From Alkalispirochaeta americana (GTDB taxonomy: Bacteria; Spirochaetota; Spirochaetia; DSM-27196; Alkalispirochaetaceae): DNA of 64,000 nucleotides. Shown one piece after another: positions 34,333 to 44,153 of the stretch. Position 1 is the first letter of the stretch, and each line of letters starts with the position of its first letter. The notes beneath the pieces are model-generated. The model saw only the letters and a list, made by a program, of their open reading frames with translations, did not search any database and was not told the DNA's origin. The translations under genes were made by a program, and so were the position numbers. The stretch is taken from contig NZ_FTMS01000015.1 of NCBI RefSeq assembly GCF_900156105.1, forward strand, positions 1-64,000, read 5' to 3'.

Positions 34333-36876
34333 ATGTCAGAATCGGCGCTTGTAATAGTTGAGTCCCCCACAAAGGCCCGCACCATCAAACGCTTTCTGCC
34401 CCCGGAGTACGTGGTAGAGGCCAGTATCGGCCACGTCCGGGACCTCCCGCAGTCAGCAGCGGAGATCCCCGCCCGGGTCAAAAAGGAACCCTGGGCCAGG
34501 GTGGGAATCAACGTGGAAGATAATTTTGCTCCGCTCTATGTTACGCCCAAGGGCAAGGCCAAGATCATCAAGCACCTCAAGGAGCAACTGAAACAAGCAT
34601 CGGTTCTCTACCTTGCCACTGATGAAGACCGCGAAGGGGAGAGCATCTCCTGGCATCTTCTGGAAGTACTGAAACCCAAGATTCCCGTGCGGCGCATGGT
34701 TTTTCACGAAATCACCCGCTCCGCTATCAGCCATGCCCTGAAAAACTACCGCTCCCTGGACCTTGCCTTGGTGCGGGCCCAGGAAACGCGGCGTATCCTG
34801 GACCGCCTCTACGGCTACACCCTCTCGCCGCTGATCTGGAAAAAGATCGCCTACGGCCTCTCGGCCGGGAGGGTTCAGTCCCCGGGTCTCCGGATGATCG
34901 TGGAGCGGGAGCGGGAGCGAATCCGCTTTGTCTCCTCGGAATACTGGGATCTGGCAGCAATCCTCTCCAAGCCCGGCCACCAGCCTCCCTTCGAGGCGCG
35001 GCTGACAGAGTTCCAGGGCAAACGGGTTGCGTCGGGAAAGGATTTCGATCCCGCCACGGGAACACTTAAGTCCGATGCCCTGCTCCAGCTGGATCGAACC
35101 CGGGTGGAGGAGCTCCAGGAGACGCTGCAGGAGCTTTCCTGGGCGGTGAAAGATGTAAAATCCCGGGAGGTAACATCCCGGCCAGCCCCGCCCTTCATTA
35201 CATCCACCCTGCAGCAGGAGGGGAACCGCAAACTGGGCCTCAGCGCCCGGGAAACCATGCGAACCGCCCAGCGCCTCTACGAAGAAGGGTACATAACCTA
35301 CATGCGTACCGACAGCCCCTCCCTCTCCTCAGAAGCGGTGGAGGCTACACGAAAACAGATCCGGGAACTCTACGGAGCAGACTACCTGGCCCGGGAGGAC
35401 CGTCAGCATAACGCCTCCCAGGGAGCCCAGGAAGCTCACGAAGCGATCCGACCCGCCGGCGACACCTTCCGTCATCCCGACGAAACATCGCTGACCGGGC
35501 GGGAGCGCTCCCTTTACGAGCTGATCTGGAAACGAACCCTGGCAAGCCAGATGGCAAACGCCCGAAAGCGCTCCCAAACGGTCCTGATCTCCGTGGGAGA
35601 AGCGACCTTCTCCGCCACGGGAAACGCTATCGAGTTTCCGGGATTCCTTCGGGTCTACGTGGAGGGAGCAGATAACCCCGAAGCTGCCCTGGAAAACAAG
35701 GAGGTCCTCCTGCCTCCCCTGGCCGAGGGAGATCCCCTGGCCCCCGAAGCAGTAAAACCGGACCAGCACCGCACCAAGCCGCCAGCACGCTACACCGAGG
35801 CATCCCTGGTACAGCAGCTGGAAAAGCGAGGGATCGGCCGTCCTTCCACCTATGCCGCGATTATCGCCACTCTCTACGAGCGATCCTATATTCGCCGACA
35901 GGAGAAAGCCCTGGCTCCCACCTTTACCGGCATGGCCGTGATCCAGCTTCTGGAGAATCACTTCGAGGGACTCATCACCTACAGTTTCACCAGAGACATG
36001 GAAAACGCCCTGGACGAGATCGCCCTGGGAGAACGGGAATCCCAGGCCTACCTGAAGGAGTTCTACCTCTCCGAAGAGGGATTGCAAAAAGCTGTGGAAC
36101 GGCGGGAAAGCGAGATTCAGCCGGACGCATCCCGCAGCATCGCCCTTCCCCAGCTCCGGGAGCACCAGACTGTCAAGGTGGGACGCTACGGACCCTACAT
36201 CATCCACTACGAGGGCGACCAGGAGGTCCATGCCTCAATACCCGAAGAGTACGCCCCGGCCGATCTGACCGAGGAAGACATCACCGAGCTTATTGAGGTC
36301 CAGAAAAAAGGACCGGCCCCCATTGGCACCGACCCGGAATCGGGGAAGAACGTTTTCTGCCTGACCGGACGCTACGGACCCTACGTCCAGCTGGGCGAGA
36401 CCGACCCGGAAAGCTCGGAGAAACCCAAACGGGCAAGCCTCCCCAAGGGGGTTCGTCCCAGTGAAATAACCCTGGAACTGGCCCTGAAGCTTCTCAGCCT
36501 CCCCCGGACACTGGGCATTCACCCTGAATCGGCTCAGGAAGTTGTGGCGAACATCGGACGATTTGGCCCGTTCGTGGTATGCAATGGGGAGTTCCGGTCA
36601 CTCAAGAAAGAAGACGATGTCTACACCATCACCCTGGAACGATCCCTGGAGCTCCTGGCTGAAGAAAAGAAGGGGCGTCGGGGCGGCCCCAAAGTATTGC
36701 GTGATTTTGGCAAGGATCCCGGAAAGAACCGCAAGGTAGCGATCTACGACGGCCGATACGGACCGTACATAAAGGCAGGGACCAAAAATTTCTCCCTCCC
36801 CGAAGAACTTCAGAAACCCGAGGAGATCGAGAAGATAACTCTGGAGCAGGTACTGGAGATTATCAAGCAGGCCTGA
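34333..36876 (+). CDS. topA: DNA topoisomerase I
   Basis: 847 aa type IA topoisomerase that relaxes negative supercoils. The Toprim domain has ALVIVESPTKARTI and the acidic triad in ATDEDREGESISWHL. Active-site Tyr is in YMRTDSP (Tyr323). The C-terminus has no zinc fingers; instead there are repeats of the G-R-(Y/F)-G-P-(Y/F) type (GRYGPYIIHYEG, GRYGPYVQLGE, GRFGPFVVCN, GRYGPYIKAG), as in zinc-free topoisomerases of several phyla. ATG at 34333 with only a weak AAAGGA far upstream. Divergent from rpoZ. Confidence 0.95.
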   Translation: MSESALVIVESPTKARTIKRFLPPEYVVEASIGHVRDLPQSAAEIPARVKKEPWARVGINVEDNFAPLYVTPKGKAKIIKHLKEQLKQASVLYLATDEDREGESISWHLLEVLKPKIPVRRMVFHEITRSAISHALKNYRSLDLALVRAQETRRILDRLYGYTLSPLIWKKIAYGLSAGRVQSPGLRMIVERERERIRFVSSEYWDLAAILSKPGHQPPFEARLTEFQGKRVASGKDFDPATGTLKSDALLQLDRTRVEELQETLQELSWAVKDVKSREVTSRPAPPFITSTLQQEGNRKLGLSARETMRTAQRLYEEGYITYMRTDSPSLSSEAVEATRKQIRELYGADYLAREDRQHNASQGAQEAHEAIRPAGDTFRHPDETSLTGRERSLYELIWKRTLASQMANARKRSQTVLISVGEATFSATGNAIEFPGFLRVYVEGADNPEAALENKEVLLPPLAEGDPLAPEAVKPDQHRTKPPARYTEASLVQQLEKRGIGRPSTYAAIIATLYERSYIRRQEKALAPTFTGMAVIQLLENHFEGLITYSFTRDMENALDEIALGERESQAYLKEFYLSEEGLQKAVERRESEIQPDASRSIALPQLREHQTVKVGRYGPYIIHYEGDQEVHASIPEEYAPADLTEEDITELIEVQKKGPAPIGTDPESGKNVFCLTGRYGPYVQLGETDPESSEKPKRASLPKGVRPSEITLELALKLLSLPRTLGIHPESAQEVVANIGRFGPFVVCNGEFRSLKKEDDVYTITLERSLELLAEEKKGRRGGPKVLRDFGKDPGKNRKVAIYDGRYGPYIKAGTKNFSLPEELQKPEEIEKITLEQVLEIIKQA

Positions 36877-36898
36877 CCAGACCATCAGAGGGGAAGAT

Positions 36899-36921
36899 GT
36901 CCCGGGGAAACACACCGGGAC
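36899..36921. terminator. Hairpin between convergent topA and dhaM
   Basis: GTCCCGG (36899-36905) pairs with CCGGGAC (36915-36921) around a 9-base loop. A second hairpin CACAG/CTGTG follows at 36926-36942. No T-run, so intrinsic termination is uncertain, but the position between convergent genes fits. Confidence 0.4.
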
Positions 36922-36956
36922 GCGCCACAGCACCGGACTGTGCGTCACCGACGGTA

Positions 36957-39620
36957 TTACGGGGCGAAGGATCTCCGGTTTGCCCCGGCCACATCCTGCC
37001 GAAGCGCCTCCTGCGCCAGCTCCCGGCAGCGGTCCCGGCAGAGCCCCCGGAGTTGCCGCTTCACCGGAGCAACCGAAGCAGCGTTGACACTCACGCTCTG
37101 GATGCCCAGCCCCACCAGAATTGGAACCGCCTGAGCATCCGACCCCAGCTCTCCACAGACACTCACGGGAACTCCCGGACCGTTTGCGCCCTGAACGGTC
37201 TGGCTGATAGCAGCCAGCACCGCCGGATGAAGTCCGTCTCCCAAAGCGGAAACTGCCGCGTTGCCCCGCTCGGCAGCCATCACATACTGCGTCAAATCGT
37301 TTGTTCCAATGCTCATGAAATCTACCAGACGGGCAAGCGTGGCTGCCGCAAAGACTGCCGCCGGGGTTTCCACCATGATTCCCAAGGGCAGGGAACCACC
37401 GCAGGGCACCCCCTGGGCACGGAGCGCCTCCCGGGCCAGGGCAAGCTCGGCCTGAACACCCCGAATCTCTTCTACCAGAGAGACCATGGGAATCATGATT
37501 CGCAGGGGACGCTCCGCTGCAAGGCGCAAAATCGCGCGCAGATGTGCCTGAAAAAGATCCCTGTGGCGGGGTTGCAAAAGAAGCCGGACACCGCGAACCC
37601 CCAGGAAGGGGTTTGCCTCGCCGGGAAGATCCAGGGCCGAGACCTCCTTGTCACCGCCGATATCAAGAAGGCGAACCGTCACGGGATGGTTCCCGAAGGG
37701 TTCAGCCATATCCCGCAGGGCTGCAAGCTGCGCCTCCTCGTCGGGAAGAGAGGAAGCTCCCAGAAAAAGGAACTCTGTACGCAGAAGTCCCACCCCCTCG
37801 GCACCGCTGGCAGCAGAGAGACGGGCATCGGCCAGGGTTGCCACATTGGCATACACGGGAAACAGTTCTCCCCCGGCGAGCACAGCCGGAGCAGCCGCCT
37901 CCCGGCGGAGCGCCTCAGCTTCTTCGCGATCGTGCCGGATCAACTCCTGAACCTGATGGCACCGCTCCTGCGAGGGGTGCAGCTCAACCGTTCCACGGGT
38001 CCCGTCTATCACCAGGGATGATCCAGCCAGCGAACCCTCCCACCCCGGAGGCAGGGGAACCGCCGCTACCATGGGAATGCCCAGCCCCCGGGCGATGATC
38101 GCTGCATGAGAACTGGCCGACCCTGCAAGGGTAACAATCCCTGCAACCCGGTCGGCCTCCAGGCTCATTGTCTGGGAGGGAAGAAGATCATCGGCAACCA
38201 GCACAGAATGATTTTGGGGGATCTCGGAGGGCTTCACCAGATCAGGCGCTACATGGGCCACAAGGCGGATCGCCACATCACGCATATCAATACCTCGAGC
38301 CTGCAAGTAGGTATCTTCCATGGCCAGATACGATTCCGCGACCTCCTGGGCAGCCCGCCAGAACGCCTCCAGGGCAGGACACCCCTTCAGGCCGGCAATT
38401 CTTCGGGCCTCTTCCAGAAGCTCGGGGTCTGCCAGGAGCAGGGCGTGGGCCTCGGTGATCTCGGCCTGGTCCTTCCGGCCATTGCGTCGGGACAGGGCCG
38501 CCTGGTGATGCAACTGCCCGACCACCTCCCGGATACCCCGCTCCACAGCGGAAAAACCCTTCTCCCGGAGATCCTCCAGCGCCATCCCTCCCTCGGGGAA
38601 AACAGGAGCAGGCAGAGCAAGAGGAGCCGCCGGACCCAAGCCAAGACCCGGAGACGCAGGTATACCCTGAATGACCCCGATCTCCCCCCCGACAGCGGCA
38701 TCCACCGGAGCACCAGCTCCCGACATCTCCCCGGAACCCGACATCTCCCTGGAAGGGGAGGAATTTTTCGAGGATTTCGGCAGCACCTCAGCCACCTCCC
38801 CGGAATGATCCTCAAGGTTATCAGCCGGAAGGTTATCAGCCGGAAGGGGCTCGCCAAAGTTCTCGGCCACCAGCTCTGCCACGGCCTGAAGCGCCTCCCG
38901 GGCTTCTTGCCCGGAACAGCGCACCTCCACATCCTGCCCCCGGGTGACCTGAAGGGTCGTCACCCTGTTCAGACTACCGGCGTTTACCCACCCCGTGGCC
39001 CGGCCGGGATTTTTTATCTGAGCCTGGACGGCATAGCGCCCCAGAGTCTGAACAAGCCGGGCAGCGGGGCGCGCATGCAGACCATGAGCGGTGGCGATGC
39101 GAAATGTCCCGGTGACCCAGGATACCTCCTGGTCCGGACAGTTGCCCCCCCGGGATTCCTGGAGGTCTGTGCCGTGGCCGCTCTCCGGAAGACCGCCGCC
39201 TTCCGGAACGGGACTTCCCAGCTGGCTCAGCTTTGGAGAAAGAGCCTCCATCGCTTCGGCAAGGACCGTGTCCAGATCTGCCCCAAGACCAATCTGAACA
39301 GCTGCTGCTACTCCTCCCTCTACCAGGGGTGCAGGCGCCAGTTTGACCGGTCCGGCCAAAGATCCTTCGAGAAACTCCAGGGCTGTCTCGGCACTGAGAA
39401 TTGCGCTTCCCAGATCCATGAGAACCAGAACTCCCTCGGGGGAGTCCACCGACTGAATCGCCTCCATAATCTCCATGGCGTCGGTCCCCAGATCCTGGTG
39501 GTCCTGGCCCGTCCCACCCGCGCAGGCCAGCGGAATCGAGCGGCTACTCACCCCCCTGAGAAGAACCAGAACCGCCTCGGCCAGAAGACGGCTATGTGAA
39601 ACGATTACAAGCCCAACCAC
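36957..39620 (-). CDS. dhaM: DhaM: phosphotransferase EIIA-HPr-Enzyme I fusion
   Basis: 887 aa. GTG 39620 is 6 nt after GGAGGTG. Residues 1-130 are the DhaM/EIIA-mannose-like domain (VGLVIVSHS with active His9). HPr follows, with its histidine near residue 182 (TAHGLHARPAARLV). Enzyme I occupies about 300-887: phospho-His near residue 505 (GSASSHAAIIARGLGIP), PEP-binding SIGTNDLTQY and VCGELGSDAQAVPILVGLG. It passes phosphate from PEP to the DhaL-bound ADP for dihydroxyacetone phosphorylation. The HPr-EI linker has duplicated LPADN. Last gene of dhaK-dhaL-dhaM. Confidence 0.92.
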   Translation of the reverse strand: MVGLVIVSHSRLLAEAVLVLLRGVSSRSIPLACAGGTGQDHQDLGTDAMEIMEAIQSVDSPEGVLVLMDLGSAILSAETALEFLEGSLAGPVKLAPAPLVEGGVAAAVQIGLGADLDTVLAEAMEALSPKLSQLGSPVPEGGGLPESGHGTDLQESRGGNCPDQEVSWVTGTFRIATAHGLHARPAARLVQTLGRYAVQAQIKNPGRATGWVNAGSLNRVTTLQVTRGQDVEVRCSGQEAREALQAVAELVAENFGEPLPADNLPADNLEDHSGEVAEVLPKSSKNSSPSREMSGSGEMSGAGAPVDAAVGGEIGVIQGIPASPGLGLGPAAPLALPAPVFPEGGMALEDLREKGFSAVERGIREVVGQLHHQAALSRRNGRKDQAEITEAHALLLADPELLEEARRIAGLKGCPALEAFWRAAQEVAESYLAMEDTYLQARGIDMRDVAIRLVAHVAPDLVKPSEIPQNHSVLVADDLLPSQTMSLEADRVAGIVTLAGSASSHAAIIARGLGIPMVAAVPLPPGWEGSLAGSSLVIDGTRGTVELHPSQERCHQVQELIRHDREEAEALRREAAAPAVLAGGELFPVYANVATLADARLSAASGAEGVGLLRTEFLFLGASSLPDEEAQLAALRDMAEPFGNHPVTVRLLDIGGDKEVSALDLPGEANPFLGVRGVRLLLQPRHRDLFQAHLRAILRLAAERPLRIMIPMVSLVEEIRGVQAELALAREALRAQGVPCGGSLPLGIMVETPAAVFAAATLARLVDFMSIGTNDLTQYVMAAERGNAAVSALGDGLHPAVLAAISQTVQGANGPGVPVSVCGELGSDAQAVPILVGLGIQSVSVNAASVAPVKRQLRGLCRDRCRELAQEALRQDVAGANRRSFAP

Positions 39621-39704
39621 GACAGACACCTCCAGATAGACAGACACAACCGGGGAGACGAAAGACAGCTCCCCCGAGGGGGAGCCCGACACAAATTTCG
39701 GGAA

Positions 39705-40331
39705 TTACGAGAGCGTATCCCGGGCTGCAGCAAAAAGCAGCGCAGTCGAGGTTGCTCCGGGATCCTGATGCCCCTTGCTCCGCTCTCCCAGATAGCTGGC
39801 GCGACCCTTGCGGGCCACCAGCGGCACCGTAGCATCGCGACCGGCCTCGGCCGCAGCCGTTGCAGCCTGAAGCATGGCAGCCACATCCCCACCGGAGGCC
39901 CGCGCCTCCTTCAGGGCCGTCACAGCCGGGTCCCAGGCATCGATCATGGTCTTGTCCCCCACCTGGGCTTTCCCCCGCTGCTGAACTCCCCGGAATCCCT
40001 CGGAAAGGAGCCGTTCCAGCCCCTCCTCGTCGATCGATTCCTGACCCATGCAGGTAACAGAAGCTTTGAGAAAAACCGTTCCGTAGAGCGGGCCCGAGGC
40101 TCCGCCCACAGTCTTGATCAGCGTCATCGAGACTGCCTTGAGGGCAGCCCCGATATCGGCCGGGGGAGTCTCTTCCATCGCCTTTCGGGCGGCGGAAAAC
40201 CCCCGGGCCATGTTGATGCCGTGATCAGCGTCACCAATCGCCGAGTCCAGCTCGGTCAGATAGGCCTTGTTCTCGGTGTATACCGTGTCGAGTTGCGTAA
40301 TCCACGCCAGAATCTGCGAAAGGGTGATCAT
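39705..40331 (-). CDS. dhaL: Dihydroxyacetone kinase subunit DhaL
   Basis: 208 aa. The ADP-binding subunit: the Mg/ADP site is in LTELDSAIGDADHGINMARG (three Asp/His ligands) and the phosphate loop is KTVGGASGPLYGT. It accepts phosphate from DhaM and passes it to dihydroxyacetone bound on DhaK. The ATG follows the dhaK stop directly, with GGGGAG inside the end of dhaK. Confidence 0.95.
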   Translation of the reverse strand: MITLSQILAWITQLDTVYTENKAYLTELDSAIGDADHGINMARGFSAARKAMEETPPADIGAALKAVSMTLIKTVGGASGPLYGTVFLKASVTCMGQESIDEEGLERLLSEGFRGVQQRGKAQVGDKTMIDAWDPAVTALKEARASGGDVAAMLQAATAAAEAGRDATVPLVARKGRASYLGERSKGHQDPGATSTALLFAAARDTLS

Positions 40332-41333
40332 TTACACTCCCCACCTGAGTCCTGCGGTGTGCACGGGATCGTCCCAGAGCTGCACCATCTGATTATCGCA
40401 CTTGAGCGCCGTGATGGAGAAACCCTGCATCTCCAGAGAGGTGATGTAGTTTCCTACCAGGCGCCGCTTGATGGTTATGCCCCGGGCTTTGGCAACTCGC
40501 TCCAGCTCCGCGTAGAGCAGATAGAGCTCGATCAAAGGTGTTCCCCCCATGCCGTTCACCATGACGATCACATCGTCGCCGCTCTTGTAGGGAAGATCCG
40601 AGAAGATTGCCTCGCCCATGTAATCCACCAGCTCCCGGGCCGTCTTGAGGGATGTTCGCTCACGGCCTGGCTCGCCATGGATGCCGATGCCCAGCTCGAT
40701 CTCGCCCTCTCCCAGCTCAAAGGTGGGCTTCCCGGCCGAAGGAACGGTACAACTTGTCAGAGCCATTCCCATGGAACGGCCCTGGGCGTTCACCTTTCGA
40801 GCCAGATCAGCCACCTCCTTGAGGCTCATGCCCCGTTCCGCTGCGGCACCCACGATCTTTTCCATGAGCACCGTGGTACCCACGCCCCGCCGTCCCGCTG
40901 TGTAGAGGCTGTCTTTCACCGCTACGTCGTCGTCCACGACCACAGCCTCGACCTCGATCCCCTCAGCCTGGCACAGATCAGCGGCAGTCTCGAAGTTCAG
41001 GACGTCGCCGGTATAATTTTTCACGATATGGAGGACACCCTTGCCGGAAGAAACAGCCTTTGTGGCCTCTTCCATCTGGTCCGGTGTGGGAGAAGTGAAG
41101 ACAGCTCCGGGACAGGCCGCGTCGAGCATTCCCCGGCCGACAAAACCGCCGTGCATCGGCTCGTGACCGCTGCCGCCGCCGGAAATAACGCCCACTTTGT
41201 CCTTCACGGGCGCATCTGCCCGAACGATATAGGCCGGATCGTAGTTCACTTTCAAAATATCAGCGTGAGCGGCTTCCATGCCCCGCAACGATTCCTGGAC
41301 CACATCGTCGGGACTATTAATCAACTTCTTCAT
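40332..41333 (-). CDS. dhaK: Dihydroxyacetone kinase subunit DhaK
   Basis: 333 aa. Binds dihydroxyacetone covalently through His219 (GIGIHGEPG). Also conserved: [30 protein letters not shown] and [17 protein letters not shown] after GGGAGG with 8 nt spacing. First gene of the dha operon, opposite to ackA. The product, dihydroxyacetone phosphate, enters glycolysis; no DhaR/DhaS regulator is adjacent. Confidence 0.96.
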   Translation of the reverse strand: MKKLINSPDDVVQESLRGMEAAHADILKVNYDPAYIVRADAPVKDKVGVISGGGSGHEPMHGGFVGRGMLDAACPGAVFTSPTPDQMEEATKAVSSGKGVLHIVKNYTGDVLNFETAADLCQAEGIEVEAVVVDDDVAVKDSLYTAGRRGVGTTVLMEKIVGAAAERGMSLKEVADLARKVNAQGRSMGMALTSCTVPSAGKPTFELGEGEIELGIGIHGEPGRERTSLKTARELVDYMGEAIFSDLPYKSGDDVIVMVNGMGGTPLIELYLLYAELERVAKARGITIKRRLVGNYITSLEMQGFSITALKCDNQMVQLWDDPVHTAGLRWGV

Positions 41334-41511
41334 CTCCGAACCTCCCTGATTGTATGTGAGAATGATTCATTGTACGCCCACTTCTCCAAGGGCGCAAGTT
41401 TTTCACAAAAGACAGCGGGGTTCGCACGAATGTTCAAGACAGGATACCCAGACCAGAACGATCAGGCCCGGAAGACGCCGCCCGGGGATTCCACAATCAC
41501 CGCCGGTGCCC

Positions 41512-41540
41512 TTCCAAATTAACAGGGGTTGTGAAATAAT
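41512..41540 (+). promoter_or_regulatory. Candidate promoter for ackA
   Basis: TTCCAA (41512-41517), 17-bp spacer, AATAAT (41535-41540). Both boxes are imperfect. The 240-bp region between the dhaK and ackA starts contains no gene I can support. Confidence 0.35.
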
Positions 41541-41573
41541 GAAGGAACACCCTACATGGAGGATCACTCAATT

Positions 41574-42923
41574 ATGATCATTTTGACGCTGAACTGCGGA
41601 AGCTCCTCGGCAAAGTACCAACTGTACGACTGGAGCAACAAAAAAGGACTGGCCACGGGAATTGTTGAACGGGTCGGCATCGACGGCTCTGTCATCATTC
41701 ACAAAGTACCCGGAAAAGAGGAGCTCAAACTCCTTCACCCCTGCCCCAGCCACATCGAGGCGATCCAGCTTATCATGGATACCCTGGTGGACCCCGAAAA
41801 GGGAGCAATCGCCTCCATGGACGAGGTAAAAGCCGTGGGACATCGCGTGGTTCACGGGGGAGAAAAGTTCAAAAAATCGGTGATTGTCGACGATTCCGTG
41901 CTGGAGGAGTTCCGCTCCATTCAGAGTCTGGCCCCCCTGCACAATCCGGCAAACATCATGGGAATCGAGGCAGCGCGCAAGGTCCTCCCCAAGGTCCCCC
42001 ACTGCGCGATCATGGATACCGCCTGGCACCAGACGATGCCCTCCATGGCCTACACCTACGCGCTCCCCTACTCCTGGTACCGGGATCACGGAGTGCGACG
42101 CTACGGCTTCCACGGCACCTCCTTTCTCTATACCGCCAAGCGGGCTGCGGTTCTCCTGGGAAAAGATCCCTTCGAAACAAACATTGTGATCGCCCACATC
42201 GGTAACGGCGCCAGCGTCTGTGCCGTAAAAAACGGAGTCTCCGTGGATACCTCCATGGGACTCACCCCTCTGGAAGGGCTGATCATGGGAACCCGCTGCG
42301 GGGATATTGATCCGGCGATTCCCTTTTACATGATGAACCGCACCGGCATGAGTCCCGCCGACATGGAGAGCACCCTCAACAAAAAGAGCGGAGTCCTGGG
42401 AATCACCGAACGGTTTGTAGACCGCCGGGACATCGAAGATGCTGCGGCCCAGGGCGACGAGCTGGCCCAGTTGTCCATCGACGCTGAAGGATACCGGATC
42501 AGGAAGTACATCGGAGCCTACGCAGCAGCCACAGGAGGAATCGATGCCGTGGTCTTTACAGCAGGCGTGGGAGAACGAGGCCCCCAGGTCAGGACAGTAG
42601 CCCTGCGCGGCCTCTCCTACATGGGAATCACCATCGACGAAGAGCGGAACGACCTCTCCATGACCCGTAACGCCGAGACGGTGATCACCACCGACGATTC
42701 ACCGGTGAAGGCCTTCGTGATTCCCACCGACGAGGAGCTGGTGATGACCGAGGATACCTACGCCCTGGTGGAAGGAACCTACGATGTTCACACCAAGTTC
42801 ACCTACTCTTTCCAGAAACCCGACTATGTGAATACGGAACGGGCCGCATCGGTCGGAAAAGATTGCGCAAAGCGCCCCGGGCTGGACAAGATTATCGTGA
42901 CACCTCCTGCTGCCAGAAGCTAA
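41574..42923 (+). CDS. ackA: Acetate kinase
   Basis: 449 aa. Converts acetyl phosphate and ADP to acetate and ATP. Motifs: [17 protein letters not shown] (Asn and Ser of the ATPase fold), [62 protein letters not shown], and [12 protein letters not shown] choose ATG 41574, with GGAGG 11 nt upstream; an ATG six codons earlier overlaps that site. The C-terminal ~50 residues (after [11 protein letters not shown]) exceed the usual length of about 400 and resemble treponemal acetate kinases. Likely linked to fermentation of sugars or glycerol with the dha operon. Confidence 0.95.
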   Translation: MIILTLNCGSSSAKYQLYDWSNKKGLATGIVERVGIDGSVIIHKVPGKEELKLLHPCPSHIEAIQLIMDTLVDPEKGAIASMDEVKAVGHRVVHGGEKFKKSVIVDDSVLEEFRSIQSLAPLHNPANIMGIEAARKVLPKVPHCAIMDTAWHQTMPSMAYTYALPYSWYRDHGVRRYGFHGTSFLYTAKRAAVLLGKDPFETNIVIAHIGNGASVCAVKNGVSVDTSMGLTPLEGLIMGTRCGDIDPAIPFYMMNRTGMSPADMESTLNKKSGVLGITERFVDRRDIEDAAAQGDELAQLSIDAEGYRIRKYIGAYAAATGGIDAVVFTAGVGERGPQVRTVALRGLSYMGITIDEERNDLSMTRNAETVITTDDSPVKAFVIPTDEELVMTEDTYALVEGTYDVHTKFTYSFQKPDYVNTERAASVGKDCAKRPGLDKIIVTPPAARS

Positions 42924-42934
42924 GGTAGAGACGC

Positions 42935-43714
42935 ATGGTTCTTACGGTGGACGTGGGAAACTCGAATATCGCCTTCGGTATTCATACCGGGACGACCTGG
43001 CTCGACCATTGGCGTCTGCGCACGGATCCTGAAAAGACCGCCGATGAGTACCATGTACTCTTCCACAATCTGCTGGCAACGGCAGGGCACGAGCTGGCCT
43101 CGATCGATCGGATCGTGGTCAGCTCGGTCGTCCCCGCGCTCACCCCGGCAATTATCACCGTCTCGGAAAAGCTGTGCCCCCTGCCTCCCCTGATCGTAGA
43201 GAAGAATCTCAATACCGGCCTTGACCGAAGCGCTCCGATCCCGGCAGAACTGGGAAACGATCTCCTGGCAAACGCTGTCGCTGCTTTTCACCAGTTCCGC
43301 TCTGCGGCTATTGTTGTCGATTTCGGCACAGCCCTTACCTTTACAGCTATCTCTTCGCGAGGTGCAATTCTGGGTGTAAGCATCGCACCGGGCATCCGCA
43401 GCGCCATGCGGGCCCTTTCTGCAAATACGGCCCAACTTCCCATGGTAGAACTCAAGCCTCCTCCCTCGGCCCTCCCCCGGACCACCATGCACGCAATTCA
43501 GGCAGGGATCGTCTACGGCTACACGGGCCTGGTGAAAGAGGTGTTACAACGAATGTCCGATGAGATGGGAACCGATAAACCTGTACTGGTTGCTACGGGA
43601 GGATTTGCCGAAGAGCTGGCCCCGGTGGCCGGGCTCTTTCACCGGATAGACCAGTGGCTCACCCTGGAGGGGCTCCGAATCCTGGCCGAGCTGAACCCCC
43701 ACTCGGGGGCGTAG
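42935..43714 (+). CDS. coaX: Type III pantothenate kinase
   Basis: 259 aa ASKHA-fold enzyme, first step of CoA synthesis, insensitive to CoA feedback. Motifs: VLTVDVGNSNIAFGI (phosphate-1), PAELGNDLLANAVAA (substrate Asp), AIVVDFGTALTFTAI (phosphate-2), GVSIAPGI. ATG 11 bp after ackA with AAGGTAG; probably the same transcript. Confidence 0.95.
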   Translation: MVLTVDVGNSNIAFGIHTGTTWLDHWRLRTDPEKTADEYHVLFHNLLATAGHELASIDRIVVSSVVPALTPAIITVSEKLCPLPPLIVEKNLNTGLDRSAPIPAELGNDLLANAVAAFHQFRSAAIVVDFGTALTFTAISSRGAILGVSIAPGIRSAMRALSANTAQLPMVELKPPPSALPRTTMHAIQAGIVYGYTGLVKEVLQRMSDEMGTDKPVLVATGGFAEELAPVAGLFHRIDQWLTLEGLRILAELNPHSGA

Positions 43715-43776
43715 CCGCCAAGAGGGCAACCTGGCCCCGGAGAGGTTAGCGCCCCGGGGAATCGTGCCGACACCCA

Positions 43777-43793
43777 CCGGTGCCAGGCACCGG
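43777..43793. terminator. Hairpin between convergent coaX and the 69-aa gene
   Basis: CCGGTG (43777-43782) and CACCGG (43788-43793) with loop CCAGG. No T-run. Suitable position for a shared 3' structure. Confidence 0.4.
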
Positions 43794-43827
43794 GGCATCG
43801 CCACAGGCAGGGTGCTTCTGCGGACTC

Positions 43828-44037
43828 TTACGCGCCCGCCTGAGCTTCGGCTTTTTCCTGGCGCTTTTTCTGGTTTGCCAGGGTGGCCTTGGCCATCTTG
43901 GAAATTTTCACCTTTGCACCGTCAATCTCGTGCTCGTAGAGCAATTTTACCCCGTCACGCCCGGTGATGGGACACTTGCCCCGTCCGGAGTTCGCAACTT
44001 CCTGTTTAAGGGGTGTCCCCCGATGTGCCTTTGACAT
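43828..44037 (-). CDS. Small protein of unknown function, 69 aa
   Basis: ATG 44037 is well placed after AAGGAGA. The peptide (MSKAHRGTPLKQEV..., GRGKCPITGRDGVKLLYEHEI, KVKISKMAKATLANQKK) is basic, with one Cys in a CPITG motif and an Ala/Lys/Glu tail. It looks like a small RNA- or ribosome-associated protein but I cannot name a family. It follows the terminator of the OmpA-like gene. Coding is supported by the ribosome site and clean frame. Confidence 0.65.
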   Translation of the reverse strand: MSKAHRGTPLKQEVANSGRGKCPITGRDGVKLLYEHEIDGAKVKISKMAKATLANQKKRQEKAEAQAGA

Positions 44038-44093
44038 AGCATCTCCTTCTGCAATCTTCTGTAATCGTACATTCACGCAACCGCAGGGGCGCG

Positions 44094-44136
44094 AAAAAAA
44101 GATAGTGGTGGCAGTATCCTACCGGATGCCGCCACC
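44094..44136 (-). terminator. Rho-independent terminator of the OmpA-like gene
   Basis: On the minus strand, GGTGGC (44136-44131) through GCCACC (44112-44107) form a 13-bp stem with one mismatch and a 4-base loop, followed by ACTATC and seven T (44100-44094). It starts 18 bp after the stop at 44154. Confidence 0.8.
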
Positions 44137-44153
44137 TTTGTCACGCCCCGAAG

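Noticed and set aside
39768-41522. 584-codon plus-strand frame across dhaL and dhaK
   Set aside because: Antisense shadow of two well-supported genes.
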